Notes: generated by a model not told the origin, from the letters alone. A stretch of DNA of 64,000 nucleotides from Streptomyces sp. RKND-216 (GCF_004795255.1 NZ_SSBQ01000002.1:38501-102500); one strand, 5' to 3'. Positions 40,552 through 50,313 are shown, counted from the first letter of the stretch. A program made the numbers and translations.

Positions 40552-41577
40552 CTACGAGGACGGGGTCCGCGCGGACAAGCCCGTTCCGGCGTGGTCGGCG
40601 ACGGCGCTCCCGGCGACCGGCTCGGGCGCGGGCGGCCGGGGGGCCGAGCGCTGGGCGATGAGTGCGCCGGTGAGCACCAGCAGACCACCGAGGACCTGGG
40701 GCGCGGAGAGGTGTTCGCCGAGAAGCACCCAGGCCAGCGCGGTCGCGATGACCGCCTCCAGACAGGCGACCACCCCGGCGACCTGCGGGGAGAGGCGGCG
40801 CACGGAGACCACGCCCGTCAGGTAGGCGGCGACGGTGGCGACCAGCACGATCCAGCCGAGGAGCAGCAGGCCGGGGACGGGCATGCCGTCCATCTCGGCC
40901 TCGCGGAGCAGGACGCCCCATTCCATGGACCACGGCCGCGCGACGAGGGTGAGCACCAGTGCGCCGACCAGCAGGCCGTACGCGATCACGCCCACCGGGT
41001 CGGGCCGCCGGCCGTCGGCCTCGTCGGCACCGTGGTCGGAGAGCACGAAGTAGCCGACCTGGCAGCAGGCCGCGCCCAGCGCCAGCAGCAGGCCGAGGAC
41101 GTCGAAGGCCAGCCCCGACCACACCTCGACCACGCAGCTCAGCCCGCCGACGGCCAGCACCACGCCGACGGCCGCCGCCCGGGTCACCGGGCGGCGCTGT
41201 ACGAAGCGCACCCAGCCAAGGACCAGTGCGGGGGCCAGGTACTCGATGAGCAGGGCCACGCCCACGGGGATGCGGGAGATGGCTGCGAAGTAGCAGGCCT
41301 GCACGCCGGCCACGGCGAAGAGGCCGAAGCCCGCCAGCAGCGCGGGATGCGACCTGAGCAGCCCGCGATGACGCCAGGCGAGGGGCAGAGTGACCAGGGC
41401 GGCTCCCGCGACCCGCAGCCAGGTGACGTGCAGGGGGGCGAGACCGGCCTCGATGAGCGGCTTGGCCGCGGGACCGGATCCGCCGAAGGCGAAGGCGGAG
41501 AGGAGCGCGATGGCGAGCCCCGTGCTCCGGACCCGGACGGGGTGCGACGGTGGTGCGGCGTGCGGCATGCGCCCCAT
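40552..41577 (-). CDS. EamA/DMT family permease
   Basis: A 341-residue EamA transporter: two five-helix repeats (GLAIALLSAFAFGGSGPAAK, HVTWLRVAGAALVTLP; later ATVAAYLTGVVSVRRLSP and EAVIATALAWVLLGEHLSA). ATG 41577 (MGRMPHAAPPSH) is the start; ATG 41568 is also possible. It precedes the other EamA gene with a 162-nt gap. Both are single-polypeptide DMT exporters of unknown substrate; sequence divergence shows they are not a recent duplicate. The promoter overlaps that of the divergent phzF-like gene. Confidence 0.86.
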   Translation of the reverse strand: MGRMPHAAPPSHPVRVRSTGLAIALLSAFAFGGSGPAAKPLIEAGLAPLHVTWLRVAGAALVTLPLAWRHRGLLRSHPALLAGFGLFAVAGVQACYFAAISRIPVGVALLIEYLAPALVLGWVRFVQRRPVTRAAAVGVVLAVGGLSCVVEVWSGLAFDVLGLLLALGAACCQVGYFVLSDHGADEADGRRPDPVGVIAYGLLVGALVLTLVARPWSMEWGVLLREAEMDGMPVPGLLLLGWIVLVATVAAYLTGVVSVRRLSPQVAGVVACLEAVIATALAWVLLGEHLSAPQVLGGLLVLTGALIAQRSAPRPPAPEPVAGSAVADHAGTGLSARTPSS

Positions 41578-41736
41578 GATGCCAAGCGAGGTCAGGAGTG
41601 TCACCCCGGATAGCACCTGTCTCACCGTGCGAGACTCGGATGCGGTCGGCCCTCGCGGAGGCCGCGGAGAGCACTGGGCGACGTCCCCGAGACCGGCCGT
41701 GGAGGGGCGCGACCGCAGCGGCCTACGCTTCTGGGC

Positions 41737-42558
41737 ATGAGAATCCGTGTCGTCGACGCCTTCACCGACCGTCCGTTCGCCGGCAATCCCGCCGCGGTCG
41801 TCCTGCTCGAGGAGGCGGGCTTCCCCCCGGACGAACGGCTCCAGCGGGTCGCGGGCGAGATGAACCTCTCCGAGACGGCGTTCGCGCACCCACTCCCCCG
41901 CGGCGAGGACGCGGACTGGGCGCTGCGCTGGTTCACGCCCGCCGTGGAGGTGAACCTGTGCGGGCACGCGACGCTGGCCACGGCGCACGTGCTGCACTCC
42001 GCCGGACGGGCCGGCTCCCGGCTGCGGTTCCGGACCCGTAGCGGAGTGCTGACCGCCGCTCCCTCCCCCGACGGCACGATGACGCTGGACTGCCCGACGG
42101 CTCCGCTGACGCCGCTGACCGAGCCGCCCGGGCTCTCCGCGGCGCTGGGCTGCGAGGTCCTGACGGTGCACGACACAGGGCCGGACGTCGGCGACCTCCT
42201 GGTCGAGGTCCACGACGAGGACACGGTGCGCGCCCTCGCACCGGACATGGCCGCGCTGGCCCGGCTCCGGGGGCGCGGCGTCATCGTCACCGCCGCCGCT
42301 CACGACACGGCCGCCGGTTACGACTTCGTCTCCCGGTTCTTCGGACCCGCGGTGGGGGTTCCGGAGGACCCGGTCACCGGGAGCGCCCACACGGCACTCG
42401 CGCCGCTGTGGGCGGCTCGGCTGGGGCGGGACGAGCTGACCGGCTTCCAGGCGTCCGCGCGTACCGGAGTGGTGCGGACCGCGCTGCGCGGCGCGCGGAC
42501 GGAGCTGTCGGGGGCGGCGGTGACGGTGCTGGACGGCCGGCTGCTGACGTGGCTCTGA
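41737..42558 (+). CDS. PhzF-family isomerase/epimerase
   Basis: A 273-residue PhzF/DapF-fold protein. It begins MRIRVVDAFTDRPFAGNPAA as in the family. The catalytic Glu is Glu46 in NLSETAF, and WFTPAVEVNLCGHATLA and DPVTGSAHTALAP are present. Probably a cytoplasmic isomerase; only some members take part in phenazine synthesis and no phz genes are nearby. ATG 41737 follows TACGCT by 7 nt, so it is probably leaderless. Confidence 0.92.
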   Translation: MRIRVVDAFTDRPFAGNPAAVVLLEEAGFPPDERLQRVAGEMNLSETAFAHPLPRGEDADWALRWFTPAVEVNLCGHATLATAHVLHSAGRAGSRLRFRTRSGVLTAAPSPDGTMTLDCPTAPLTPLTEPPGLSAALGCEVLTVHDTGPDVGDLLVEVHDEDTVRALAPDMAALARLRGRGVIVTAAAHDTAAGYDFVSRFFGPAVGVPEDPVTGSAHTALAPLWAARLGRDELTGFQASARTGVVRTALRGARTELSGAAVTVLDGRLLTWL

Positions 42559-42567
42559 GCGCGCCGG

Positions 42568-42590
42568 CCGCCGCTGCGCCCCGGCGGCGG
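42568..42590. terminator. GC-rich stem between phzF-like and CPBP genes
   Basis: CCGCCG and CGGCGG arms around a short loop in the 73-bp convergent gap; a weak bidirectional terminator candidate. Confidence 0.35.
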
Positions 42591-42631
42591 TGCGCGTCCG
42601 CCGGGGGGCACCGACCGGCCTGGGCGTCGGG

Positions 42632-43441
42632 TCAGCCGGTGGGGAGCCAGTCCACCTTGCCGGCCAGCACCGCGTAGCCGACGAAGGCGACGATGTCGAT
42701 CAGGGCGTGGGCGGCGAGCAGCGGGCCGACGCGCCCCCAGCGGCGGTAGAGCAGCACGAAGATCACGCCCATCGCCATGTTGCCGACGAAGCCGCCGATC
42801 CCCTGGTAGAGGTGGTACGTGCCGCGCAGGAGGGAGCTGGCCGCCAGCGCTCCCCAGGGTGACCAGCCGAGCTGGTCCAGGCGGCGCAGAAGGTAGCCGA
42901 TGACGATGATCTCCTCCACCGCGGCGTTCTGCACCGCGGAGGCGATCAGCACCGGGATCTTCCACCACACGTCAGGAAGGTTCTCCGGCACCACGGTGAG
43001 GTTCGCGCCGGCCGCCCTGGCACCGAGGTAGAGGAGCAGGCCGGTTCCTCCGATGCCGGCGGCGACCAGCGTGCCGCGGGCCAGGTCGGAGCGGGGGCGC
43101 CCCAGGTCGCACCCGACCGCGCGCAGGCCGCCGGTGCCCTCGCGGTACAGCAGGTGCGCGACGAGCGCGACGGGGACGAGCGCGGTGGCGATACCGAAGA
43201 GCTGCCAGGCCAGGTCGAGCCACGGGCGGTCGGGGGCGGCCGAGGTGTTCATCCGCGCAGCCTGGTCGGCGAGTCCGCCCGGGGCGGTCAGCGAACCGGC
43301 GAAGCTGATGAGCGCCGAGAGCGCGCTGGCGCCGAGGGAGAGGGCAAGTACCAGCAGCGTCTCCCGCCGCAGCACGGGAGCGGGGAGTCCGGCGTCGCCG
43401 GGAATCCCCTGGTCCGCGGCGTCTCCCGTCCGTGCGCGCAC
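42632..43441 (-). CDS. CPBP family intramembrane metalloprotease (Abi-like)
   Basis: A 269-residue CPBP/CAAX-protease-related membrane protein with about seven hydrophobic segments. Motif 1 is VEEIIVIGYLL, which keeps the Glu pair but lacks the usual Arg (EExxxR). Motif 2 is TYHL and motif 3 AHALIDIV, supplying His. GTG 43441 is 5 nt after AGGAGG. The intact Glu/His set suggests a metal-dependent intramembrane peptidase, though the lost Arg could affect substrate handling. Convergent with phzF-like; upstream is the GCS2 ligase. Confidence 0.87.
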   Translation of the reverse strand: MRARTGDAADQGIPGDAGLPAPVLRRETLLVLALSLGASALSALISFAGSLTAPGGLADQAARMNTSAAPDRPWLDLAWQLFGIATALVPVALVAHLLYREGTGGLRAVGCDLGRPRSDLARGTLVAAGIGGTGLLLYLGARAAGANLTVVPENLPDVWWKIPVLIASAVQNAAVEEIIVIGYLLRRLDQLGWSPWGALAASSLLRGTYHLYQGIGGFVGNMAMGVIFVLLYRRWGRVGPLLAAHALIDIVAFVGYAVLAGKVDWLPTG

Positions 43442-43562
43442 CCGCGCCTCCTGTTCGCCTGGATCGCCTGCCTGTGGGGCGCCGGTGTGTCCGGCTCCCG
43501 GTCTCAGCTTGCCGCATCCGGGAGGCGGAGTCGTGCGCGGGGTATCCGGGCGCCGCCCGGCG

Positions 43563-45059
43563 TCACGGCCCGGGCGGCCAGGTGTGCACCGGCTCGTCGG
43601 TGCGGGTGAGTTCGCAGTACCGGCGGGCGACGGCCGCGAGTGCCTTCTCCCGGTCGAGTCCGGCGTCCGTGGCCCGGTGGTAGGTGGCGGCCTGCCAGGA
43701 GGCGCCGTTGACCCGGCGCCGGCAGCGTTCCTCGATCACCGACAGGTAGCGGTCCCGGTCGGCGGGCTCCACGCCCCACGCGTCGAGTCCGGACGCGGCG
43801 AGCGGGAGCAGCTCGTCCTGCACGAGCCGGGTCGCGGGCAGCGCGACTGTCGCGCTCCCCCGCCCGGAGCGCGGCCAGTGCAGCTGGGCGTCGATGCCGT
43901 CCCGGCACGCCGCCTCGAAGTTCTCGTGGGCAACGGGGAAGGGCATCCGGGTCCAGAGGGGACGGGGCTCGTCCGCCAGGGCGCGCACCAGCCCGTAGTA
44001 GAAGGCGGCGTTGGCGAGCACGTCGGTGACGGTGGGGCCGGCCGGAAGCACCCGGTTCTCGACCCGCAGGTGGGGGACGCCGTCGACGACACCGTAGACC
44101 GGGCGGTTCCAGCGGTAGACGGTGCCGTTGTGCAGGGACAGTTCGAGAAGTTCGGGGACTCCGCCGTCCTCCAGCACCTGGAGTGGTTCCTCGTCCTCGC
44201 AGAGCGGGAGCAGCGCCGGGAAGTAGCGCACGTTCTCCTGGAAGAGGTCGTAGGCGGAGTCGATCCAGCGTTCGCCGAACCAGGTGCGGGGACGTACGCC
44301 CTGCACGGCGAGCTCCGGCGGCCGGGTGTCGGTGGACTGGAGGAAGAGCGGCGGCCGGGACTCCCTCCACAGCTCCCGCCCGAAGACGAACGGCGAGTTG
44401 GCGCCCATGGCGATCTGCGGCCCGGCGATCGCCTGGGCGGCGTTCCACACGTCGGCGAACCGGCCCGGCGTGACCTGGAGGTGCAGCTGCACCGAGGTGC
44501 ACGCGGCCTCGGGGGCGATGGAGTCGGAGGCGTAGCGCAGGTGCTCGACACCCTCGATGTCGAGCATCACGTCCTCTCCCCTGGCCGCCATGATCTGGTC
44601 GTTGAGCAGGGTGTACCGGTCGACGGCGGAGAGGTTCGCGGAGACCAGGTCGTCGCTGGTGAGCGTGGGCAGGATGCCGATCATCACGATGCGCGCGTCC
44701 ACCTCGCGGGCCTGGCGGTCGGCGTAGGCGAGGGCGGTGCGGAGTTCCTCGGAGAGCTGGTCGAAAACCCGGCCGGCCATGCGGTGCGGGACGATGTTGG
44801 CTTCGAGGTTGAACTGACCGAGCTCCGTCTGGAAATCCCGGCTGCCGATGCGTTCCAGAACCTCGGCGTTCATCATCCGGGGCATGCCTTCGGCGTCCGC
44901 GAGATTGAGTTCGATCTCCAGACCCATGAGATTGCGCGGGCGGTCGAACCGCTTCCTGTCCAGAAGCAGTTCCAGGGCCTCCAGCCCTTGGAGGAGTTTC
45001 TGCCGGTACCGCAGCCGATCGGACAGGGCGAACCTGTCGGCCGCGACCTTCTCTCCCAT
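43563..45059 (-). CDS. Glutamate-cysteine ligase family protein (GCS2)
   Basis: A 498-residue GCS2-type ATP-grasp-like ligase: GLEIELNLADAEGMPRMM at the N-terminus, FQTELGQFNLEANI (substrate site), HLQVTPGRFADVWNAAQAIAG, MGANSPFVFG and a C-terminal W/R-rich domain. In actinobacteria such enzymes make gamma-glutamylcysteine (e.g. EgtA in ergothioneine synthesis) or other gamma-glutamyl amides; no egt cluster is here, so the acceptor is uncertain. ATG 45059. Upstream is a 500-bp gap. Confidence 0.88.
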   Translation of the reverse strand: MGEKVAADRFALSDRLRYRQKLLQGLEALELLLDRKRFDRPRNLMGLEIELNLADAEGMPRMMNAEVLERIGSRDFQTELGQFNLEANIVPHRMAGRVFDQLSEELRTALAYADRQAREVDARIVMIGILPTLTSDDLVSANLSAVDRYTLLNDQIMAARGEDVMLDIEGVEHLRYASDSIAPEAACTSVQLHLQVTPGRFADVWNAAQAIAGPQIAMGANSPFVFGRELWRESRPPLFLQSTDTRPPELAVQGVRPRTWFGERWIDSAYDLFQENVRYFPALLPLCEDEEPLQVLEDGGVPELLELSLHNGTVYRWNRPVYGVVDGVPHLRVENRVLPAGPTVTDVLANAAFYYGLVRALADEPRPLWTRMPFPVAHENFEAACRDGIDAQLHWPRSGRGSATVALPATRLVQDELLPLAASGLDAWGVEPADRDRYLSVIEERCRRRVNGASWQAATYHRATDAGLDREKALAAVARRYCELTRTDEPVHTWPPGP

Positions 45060-45559
45060 CCCGCCGGTCCTCTCGGTCGGGTGCCCGTGCGACGACCGGG
45101 CACGTGTGTCACCTGATGATGCCCAGGGCGATGATCCGCAATCCCTCGGCGAACCCCCGGGTAACCGCTATCGTGCCGGGGAAATCCTCTGGCACATTCC
45201 TTGGGCATACGGCTCACGGCCCAGGCGTCACGCAAGGGCCGGGAGAAAGGGCCACAGCAGAACCGGCCGACCCGGTTTCCGCCGAAGGCCGAGGCGAGCG
45301 CTTCGACGGGTGGACGGAGCGGGAGGAAATACCTCCGGAAATCGGCGTGAAGCCGCCTTGTGGAAACACCGCCGCGTCGTTAGCCGAAACCACCGGGGAA
45401 CTGGTGTCGTATAAACTCTGCCGACGAGGCCGAGACCCCGCGTCGAACGACCGTCTGCCCGCTGCACCGGCTACGGTCCTGCGGCCCCCCGGGCCGAACA
45501 GCGCCGTCCGCGCCCCGCCCCCGCTCCCGTGTGCCTGTCGAGGTGAGAGGCGACCCATC
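45060..45559. other. 500-bp divergent intergenic region
   Basis: This is the longest non-coding gap that is not a pseudogene or RNA. It must hold the GCS2 promoter (minus) and that of the 199-residue protein (plus). A TATAAA box lies at 45410-45415. There is no convincing small gene, tRNA or structured RNA. Local AT content is above the surrounding genes. Confidence 0.5.
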
Positions 45560-46159
45560 ATGCCCCTGCGTTTTGCTCCTGCTCCGGCGCCCGCCCGGCA
45601 GAGTGTCCTGTCGGCCCTCGACTCCGGCGCCGGGCCGGGCCCGGCCCGGCTGCGTCCCGAACTCGCCCTGCCGGTACATGAGATCACCGGTGTGAGCAGG
45701 CAGGGGCCGCCGCGCACCGGCCTGACCGGCTGGCGTTTCCTGCTGGCACCGGTGCCGGCGGCGCCGGCACCGGACGGGAAGTCTGCGGCGCCCGGGCCGT
45801 CATCCCCTCCGCCGCTGAGCGCGGCGGAGACCATGCCGACGGCGGACGGCTGGGCCTTCGCCCACTTCCGCGGCGGCCCGTACGTGTCCGCCACCCTGCG
45901 TGCGCTCGACCAGGCCGAAGGACTGCCGCTGCCGTACCAGCCGCGACTGCTGTCGGTACCGGAGCTGTACATGCTGACTCTCTGGCTGCACTCCGTCCCG
46001 GACGCCGACCCCGCCGCACACTTCCCCGACGCCGCCGACCTGGTGATCCCGCTGGCCCCGGCGCCGCCCGGCATCGCCTCCCACCAGCCGCAGCGGGTCG
46101 ACACCCTGCTACCGCTGCTGACACACCGCCTGCGCTCCGTGCCGCTGATCGGCGCCTGA
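45560..46159 (+). CDS. Conserved hypothetical protein, 199 aa
   Basis: A soluble Pro/Ala/Leu-rich protein with a folded C-terminal half (residues about 95-199: GWAFAHFRGGPYVSATLRALD, LPYQPRLLSVPELYMLTLWL, DAADLVIPLAPAPPGIA). A variable linker runs through residues 60-95. ATG 45560 has GAGAGG 9 nt upstream. I do not know the family; it appears to be a streptomycete conserved protein. It is followed by a DUF5999 gene 181 nt downstream in the same direction. Confidence 0.7.
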   Translation: MPLRFAPAPAPARQSVLSALDSGAGPGPARLRPELALPVHEITGVSRQGPPRTGLTGWRFLLAPVPAAPAPDGKSAAPGPSSPPPLSAAETMPTADGWAFAHFRGGPYVSATLRALDQAEGLPLPYQPRLLSVPELYMLTLWLHSVPDADPAAHFPDAADLVIPLAPAPPGIASHQPQRVDTLLPLLTHRLRSVPLIGA

Positions 46160-46340
46160 AACCACCCGTCCGGGTGAAACGTCCTTCCCTACGAGGAGTG
46201 CTGCCGCGAAACCCCTGCGGGCCCTTCGTCCGCAGGTGGACACTGGGACAGCCCTTGAGGAACGGGGAACGGCCATGGAAGCCACACCGAGCCGCAGGAC
46301 GACCAGGACCGTCGAGACCACACAACGGAAGACGCCGACG

Positions 46341-46547
46341 ATGTGCCAGCACCAGCCACCGTGCCCGACCGCGGAATCAGCCGACCGGGAGGCCGCCCAC
46401 CTCGTGGCGCACCGCCCGGAGCAGGGCTGGAGCCTGCTCTGCAACGGTGTCCTCGTCTTCGAGGACACCGGGGAACTGCTCCCGGACGGCCGGGTCATCG
46501 CCCCGCACCGCCCCCTGGACGCGCTGCGCGTCGCGCAGGCGGCGTGA
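46341..46547 (+). CDS. DUF5999 family small protein
   Basis: A 68-residue protein that begins MCQHQPPCPTAESADREAAH and continues SLLCNGVLVFEDTGELLPDG, the complete DUF5999 pattern found in nearly every Streptomyces genome. Three cysteines (two in CQHQPPC) could bind a metal. ATG 46341 has GGAAG 9 nt upstream; a longer reading from 46275 is less like the family. Role unknown. Confidence 0.85.
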   Translation: MCQHQPPCPTAESADREAAHLVAHRPEQGWSLLCNGVLVFEDTGELLPDGRVIAPHRPLDALRVAQAA

Positions 46548-46565
46548 ACCGGGACGCAGCGACGG

Positions 46566-46608
46566 GGACGGGCCCGGGACGGCGGTCACCGCCGTCCCGG
46601 GCCCGTCC
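46566..46608. terminator. 20-bp stem-loop terminator
   Basis: GGACGGGCCCGGGACGGCGG pairs with its perfect complement across a TCA loop, in the 81-bp gap between the convergent DUF5999 and gcvP genes. It is by far the strongest hairpin in the window and probably terminates both transcripts. Confidence 0.8.
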
Positions 46609-46628
46609 TGTGCCGGGGGAGGACGGCC

Positions 46629-49514
46629 TCAGCCGTCGTACTCCTCGACGGGCGGGCAGGAGCACACCAGGTTGCGGTCGCCGAACGCACCGTCGATGCG
46701 GCGCACCGGCGGCCAGTACTTGTCCGCCGCCTGCACCCCGGCCGGGAAGGCTGCCTCGGCGCGGGTGTACGGGAAGTCCCAGGCATCGCTGAGCTGGGCC
46801 GCCGTGTGCGGGGCGTTGCGCAGCGGGCTGCTCTCCGCGCTCCACTCGCCGGAGGCGACCTTGTCGATCTCGGCGCGGATGGCGATCATGGCCTCGCAGA
46901 AGCGGTCGACCTCGGCGATGTCCTCGCTCTCGGTGGGCTCGATCATCAGCGTGCCGGCGACCGGGAACGACATCGTCGGGGCGTGGAAGCCGTAGTCGAT
47001 GAGCCGCTTGGCGACGTCGTCGATGCTGACGCCGGTCGCCTTGGTCAGCGGCCGCACGTCGATGATGCACTCGTGCGCGACCAGGCCGTGCGGGCCGGTG
47101 TAGAGGACGGGGAAGTGCGGCTCCAGTCGCTTGGCGATGTAGTTGGCGCTCAGCACGGCGACCTGCGTCGCGCGCCGCAGTCCCTCGCCGCCCATCAGCC
47201 GCATGTAGGCCCACGAGATCGGCAGGATGCCCGCCGAGCCCCACGGAGCCCCGGAGACCGGTCCGATTCCGGTCTCCGGTCCCGCCAGCGGCTGGAGCGG
47301 ATGGTTGGGCAGGTACCGGGCCAGGTGGGCGCGGACGCCGACCGGGCCCACGCCGGGGCCGCCGCCGCCGTGCGGGATGCAGAACGTCTTGTGCAGGTTG
47401 AGGTGCGAGACGTCGGCGCCGAAGCGGCCCGGGCGGGCGAGTCCGAGGAGCGCGTTGAGGTTGGCGCCGTCGACGTACACCTGGCCCCCCGCGTCGTGCA
47501 CGGCGGCGCAGACCTCGGAGATGTTCTCCTCGAAGACGCCGTGCGTCGACGGGTAGGTGACCATGAGGACGGCCAGCCGGTCGCCGTGCTGCGCGATCTT
47601 CTCGCGCAGGTCCTCCATGGTGATGTCGCCCTCTTCGCCGGTCTTGACGATGACGACCTTCATGCCGGCCATCACGGCGCTGGCGGCGTTGGTGCCGTGT
47701 GCGGAGGACGGGATGAGGCAGATGTCGCGCTGGTCGTCGCCGTTGGCGCGATGGTAGGCGCGGACGGCGAGAAGACCGGCGAGCTCGCCCTGGGAGCCGG
47801 CGTTGGGCTGGATGGAGACCTTGTCGTAGCCGGTGACTTCGGCGAGGCGCTCCTCGAGCTCGCGGATCAGGGTGAGGTAGCCCTCGGCCTGGTCGGCGGG
47901 CGCGAAGGGGTGCAGTCCGCCGAACTCGGGCCAGGTGACCGCCTCCATCTCGGTGGTGGCGTTCAGCTTCATGGTGCACGAGCCCAGCGGGATCATGCCG
48001 CGGTCCAGCGCGTAGTCGCGGTCGGCCAGGCGGCGCAGGTAGCGCAGCAGCGACGTCTCCGAGCGGTGCTCGTGGAAGACCGGGTGGGTCAGATACTCGT
48101 CGGTGCGCAGCAGGTCCCGGGGCAGGGCGTCCGCGACGGCGCCGTCGAGTTCCTCGATGTCGGCCTGCACGCCGAACGCGCCCCACACGGCGGTGAGCTG
48201 CTCACGGGTGGTGGTCTCGTCGCACGCCATGCCGACGTGGTCGGCGTCGACGTGGCGGAGGTTCACCCCGGCCTCGCGGGCCCGCTCGACGATCTCGGCG
48301 GCGCGGCCGGGCACCCGGGCGGTGACGGTGTCGAAGAACTCGCCGGTCGTCACCTCGACGCCGCCGTCGCTCAGGCCCCGGGCGAGCAGGGTCGCGTAGC
48401 GGTGGGTGCGACGGGCGATCGCGGCGAGACCCTCGGGACCGTGATGGACGGCGTACATGCCGGCCATGACGGCGAGCAGCACCTGCGCGGTGCAGATGTT
48501 GCTGGTGGCCTTCTCGCGGCGGATGTGCTGTTCGCGGGTCTGGAGGGCGAGGCGGTACGCCTGGGTGCCGTCGGCGTCCTTGGAGACGCCGACCAGACGG
48601 CCGGGCAGGCTGCGGGCGAACGTGTCGCGGACGGCCATGTAGCCGGCGTGCGGGCCGCCGAAACCCATGGGCACGCCGAAGCGCTGGCTGGAGCCGACGG
48701 CGATGTCCGCGCCCAGGTCGCCCGGCGAGGTCAGCAGAGTGAGGGCGAGCAGGTCGGCGGCGACGGTGACGATCGCGCCCAGGCCGTGCGCCTGCTCGAT
48801 GACGGAACGGTGGTCCCGCACAGCGCCGGAGGCACCCGGGTACTGGAGCAGCAGGCCGAAGACGCCCCGCTCGGCGACCTCGGCGGGGATACCGTCCGTC
48901 AGGTCGGCGACGACGACCTCGACGCCGGTGGGTTCGGCGCGGGTCCGGAGCACGGCGACGGTCTGCGGCAGGCAGTCCGCGTCGACGAGGAAGACGCCCT
49001 TCTTGACCTTGCCCACGCGTCGTGCGAGCGCCATGGCCTCGGCGGCGGCGGTGGGCTCGTCCAGCAGCGACGCACCGGAGGTGGGCAGGCCGGTGAGGTC
49101 GGCGACGACGGTCTGGAAGTTCAGCAGCGCCTCGAGGCGGCCCTGGGAGATCTCCGGCTGGTAAGGCGTGTAGGCGGTGTACCAGGCCGGGTTCTCCATC
49201 ACGTTGCGGAGCACCACGGGCGGGGTGAACGTGCCGTAGTAGCCCAGCCCGATCATCGAGGACAGCACGCTGTTGCGCCGCGCCAGGTCGCGCAGCTCGG
49301 CCAGGACCTCGGCCTCGGTGCGCCCCTCGGGGAGCTGAAGCCGGTCGGTGCTCTTGATGGCGTCGGGTACCGCGGCGGCGGTGAGTTCGTCGAGTGAGGC
49401 GTATCCGAGATGCGCGAGCATCTTGGCCTGCGCGCCGTGGTCGGGGCCGACATGGCGCTGTTCGAAGGGCGTGCCGCGCTCGAGCTCGGCGAGGGAGATG
49501 CGGTTGTCGGTCAT
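46629..49514 (-). CDS. gcvP: Glycine dehydrogenase (decarboxylating), P-protein
   Basis: A 961-residue fused P-protein of the glycine cleavage system, which decarboxylates glycine with PLP and passes the aminomethyl group to GcvH. It has an N-terminal [25 protein letters not shown] and a first aminotransferase-like half with [21 protein letters not shown]. The second half has [26 protein letters not shown] and the PLP-lysine loop [20 protein letters not shown] 49514 has AGGAGG 9 nt upstream. A glycine riboswitch precedes it. Full-length for the family. Confidence 0.97.
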   Translation of the reverse strand: MTDNRISLAELERGTPFEQRHVGPDHGAQAKMLAHLGYASLDELTAAAVPDAIKSTDRLQLPEGRTEAEVLAELRDLARRNSVLSSMIGLGYYGTFTPPVVLRNVMENPAWYTAYTPYQPEISQGRLEALLNFQTVVADLTGLPTSGASLLDEPTAAAEAMALARRVGKVKKGVFLVDADCLPQTVAVLRTRAEPTGVEVVVADLTDGIPAEVAERGVFGLLLQYPGASGAVRDHRSVIEQAHGLGAIVTVAADLLALTLLTSPGDLGADIAVGSSQRFGVPMGFGGPHAGYMAVRDTFARSLPGRLVGVSKDADGTQAYRLALQTREQHIRREKATSNICTAQVLLAVMAGMYAVHHGPEGLAAIARRTHRYATLLARGLSDGGVEVTTGEFFDTVTARVPGRAAEIVERAREAGVNLRHVDADHVGMACDETTTREQLTAVWGAFGVQADIEELDGAVADALPRDLLRTDEYLTHPVFHEHRSETSLLRYLRRLADRDYALDRGMIPLGSCTMKLNATTEMEAVTWPEFGGLHPFAPADQAEGYLTLIRELEERLAEVTGYDKVSIQPNAGSQGELAGLLAVRAYHRANGDDQRDICLIPSSAHGTNAASAVMAGMKVVIVKTGEEGDITMEDLREKIAQHGDRLAVLMVTYPSTHGVFEENISEVCAAVHDAGGQVYVDGANLNALLGLARPGRFGADVSHLNLHKTFCIPHGGGGPGVGPVGVRAHLARYLPNHPLQPLAGPETGIGPVSGAPWGSAGILPISWAYMRLMGGEGLRRATQVAVLSANYIAKRLEPHFPVLYTGPHGLVAHECIIDVRPLTKATGVSIDDVAKRLIDYGFHAPTMSFPVAGTLMIEPTESEDIAEVDRFCEAMIAIRAEIDKVASGEWSAESSPLRNAPHTAAQLSDAWDFPYTRAEAAFPAGVQAADKYWPPVRRIDGAFGDRNLVCSCPPVEEYDG

Positions 49515-49579
49515 CTGCGGGGGCCTCCTGGTCGTGAGCGACCTGCGAGGGGCACCACGGCCGGTGCCCGGACGGCCTC

Positions 49580-49797
49580 CCCCTCTGTCATCACAACCTG
49601 AGAGCTTCACCCGGCGGGGCCTTGTGGGGGCAGCCGGGTTTTCACCGTCGGTGAGGGGGAGCCCCAGGCACGGGTCCGTGGCCCACCCTGCTTTCCAGAG
49701 TGACCTCGTCCGTACGGTACGTGAGCCTGAGAGATTCCGGGGAGGAGTTGCTCCTTCGGCGCCTCCGGCGCTGCCGCCGGAGAGCTCTCCCGCACGG
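49580..49797 (-). ncRNA. Glycine riboswitch controlling gcvP
   Basis: On the minus strand the leader shows the gcvT-element hallmarks in order: GCGGGAGAGC, CGCCGAAGGAGCAA, AATCTCTCAGGC, GGACGAGGTCACTCTGG, then a second domain with GACGGTGAAAACC and GAAGCTCTCAGGT. The 3' edge is about 65 nt before the gcvP ATG. Glycine-bound riboswitches of this class turn on glycine cleavage. It looks like a tandem (two-domain) or long single architecture. Confidence 0.88.
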
Positions 49798-49932
49798 GGT
49801 CAACAGCCTTCGCCCCGAGCGTACCAGCGAGGGGCCGTAGGGGGACGGGCGCGGCTCTCGAGTGGCCGTCGCGGGCGAAGTGGCCAATCGTTGGGAGGGG
49901 GCCCGTGCAGTGTGCGAGCAGCTGGAGGCAGC

Positions 49933-50313
49933 GTGCAGACGGACATCGACCCGCGGAGCCTGATAGGCCGCAGAGCGTTCGACCGTGACGGACTCAAGAT
50001 CGGCACCGTGGACGAGGTCTACCTGGACGACGCGACCGGGGAGCCCGAGTGGGCGGCGGTGCGCACGGGTCTGTTCAGCCGGGACGCGTTCGTGCCGCTG
50101 GAGCCGAGCCTGCTGGACGGCGAAGTGCTACGGGTGCCGTTCGAACGGGCTCTGATCAAGGACGCGCCGGACTTCGGTGTGGGCCGCCACCTGTCGCCCG
50201 AGCAGGAACTCCAGCTCTACCACCACTACGGCTTGGACGTGCCTTCCGCTCCCGGCCCGCCGGCCGTGCCGCCGGACCGGGACTTCGGCCGGGTCGCCGG
50301 TTCGGAGGGCTGA
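49933..50313 (+). CDS. PRC-barrel domain protein
   Basis: A 126-residue protein with a PRC-barrel beta domain (residues about 6-75: LIGRRAFDRDGLKIGTVDEVYLDDATGEPEWAAVRTG) and a C-terminal helix then a Pro-rich tail. GTG 49933 has GGAGG 5 nt upstream. PRC-barrels occur in photosynthetic reaction centres and RNA-processing or metabolic adaptors; this short form is of unknown role. It overlaps the 3' end of the convergent Pol IV gene by 88 nt. Confidence 0.85.
   Translation: MQTDIDPRSLIGRRAFDRDGLKIGTVDEVYLDDATGEPEWAAVRTGLFSRDAFVPLEPSLLDGEVLRVPFERALIKDAPDFGVGRHLSPEQELQLYHHYGLDVPSAPGPPAVPPDRDFGRVAGSEG

Noticed and set aside
41737..42558. PhzF-like gene as part of a phenazine cluster
   Set aside because: Neighbours are permeases and a CPBP protein; most PhzF-fold proteins are unrelated to phenazines.
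46806..49397. An 863-codon plus-strand frame opposite gcvP
   Set aside because: Repetitive Gly/Val/Asp-rich translation typical of high-GC antisense; gcvP is certain on the other strand.
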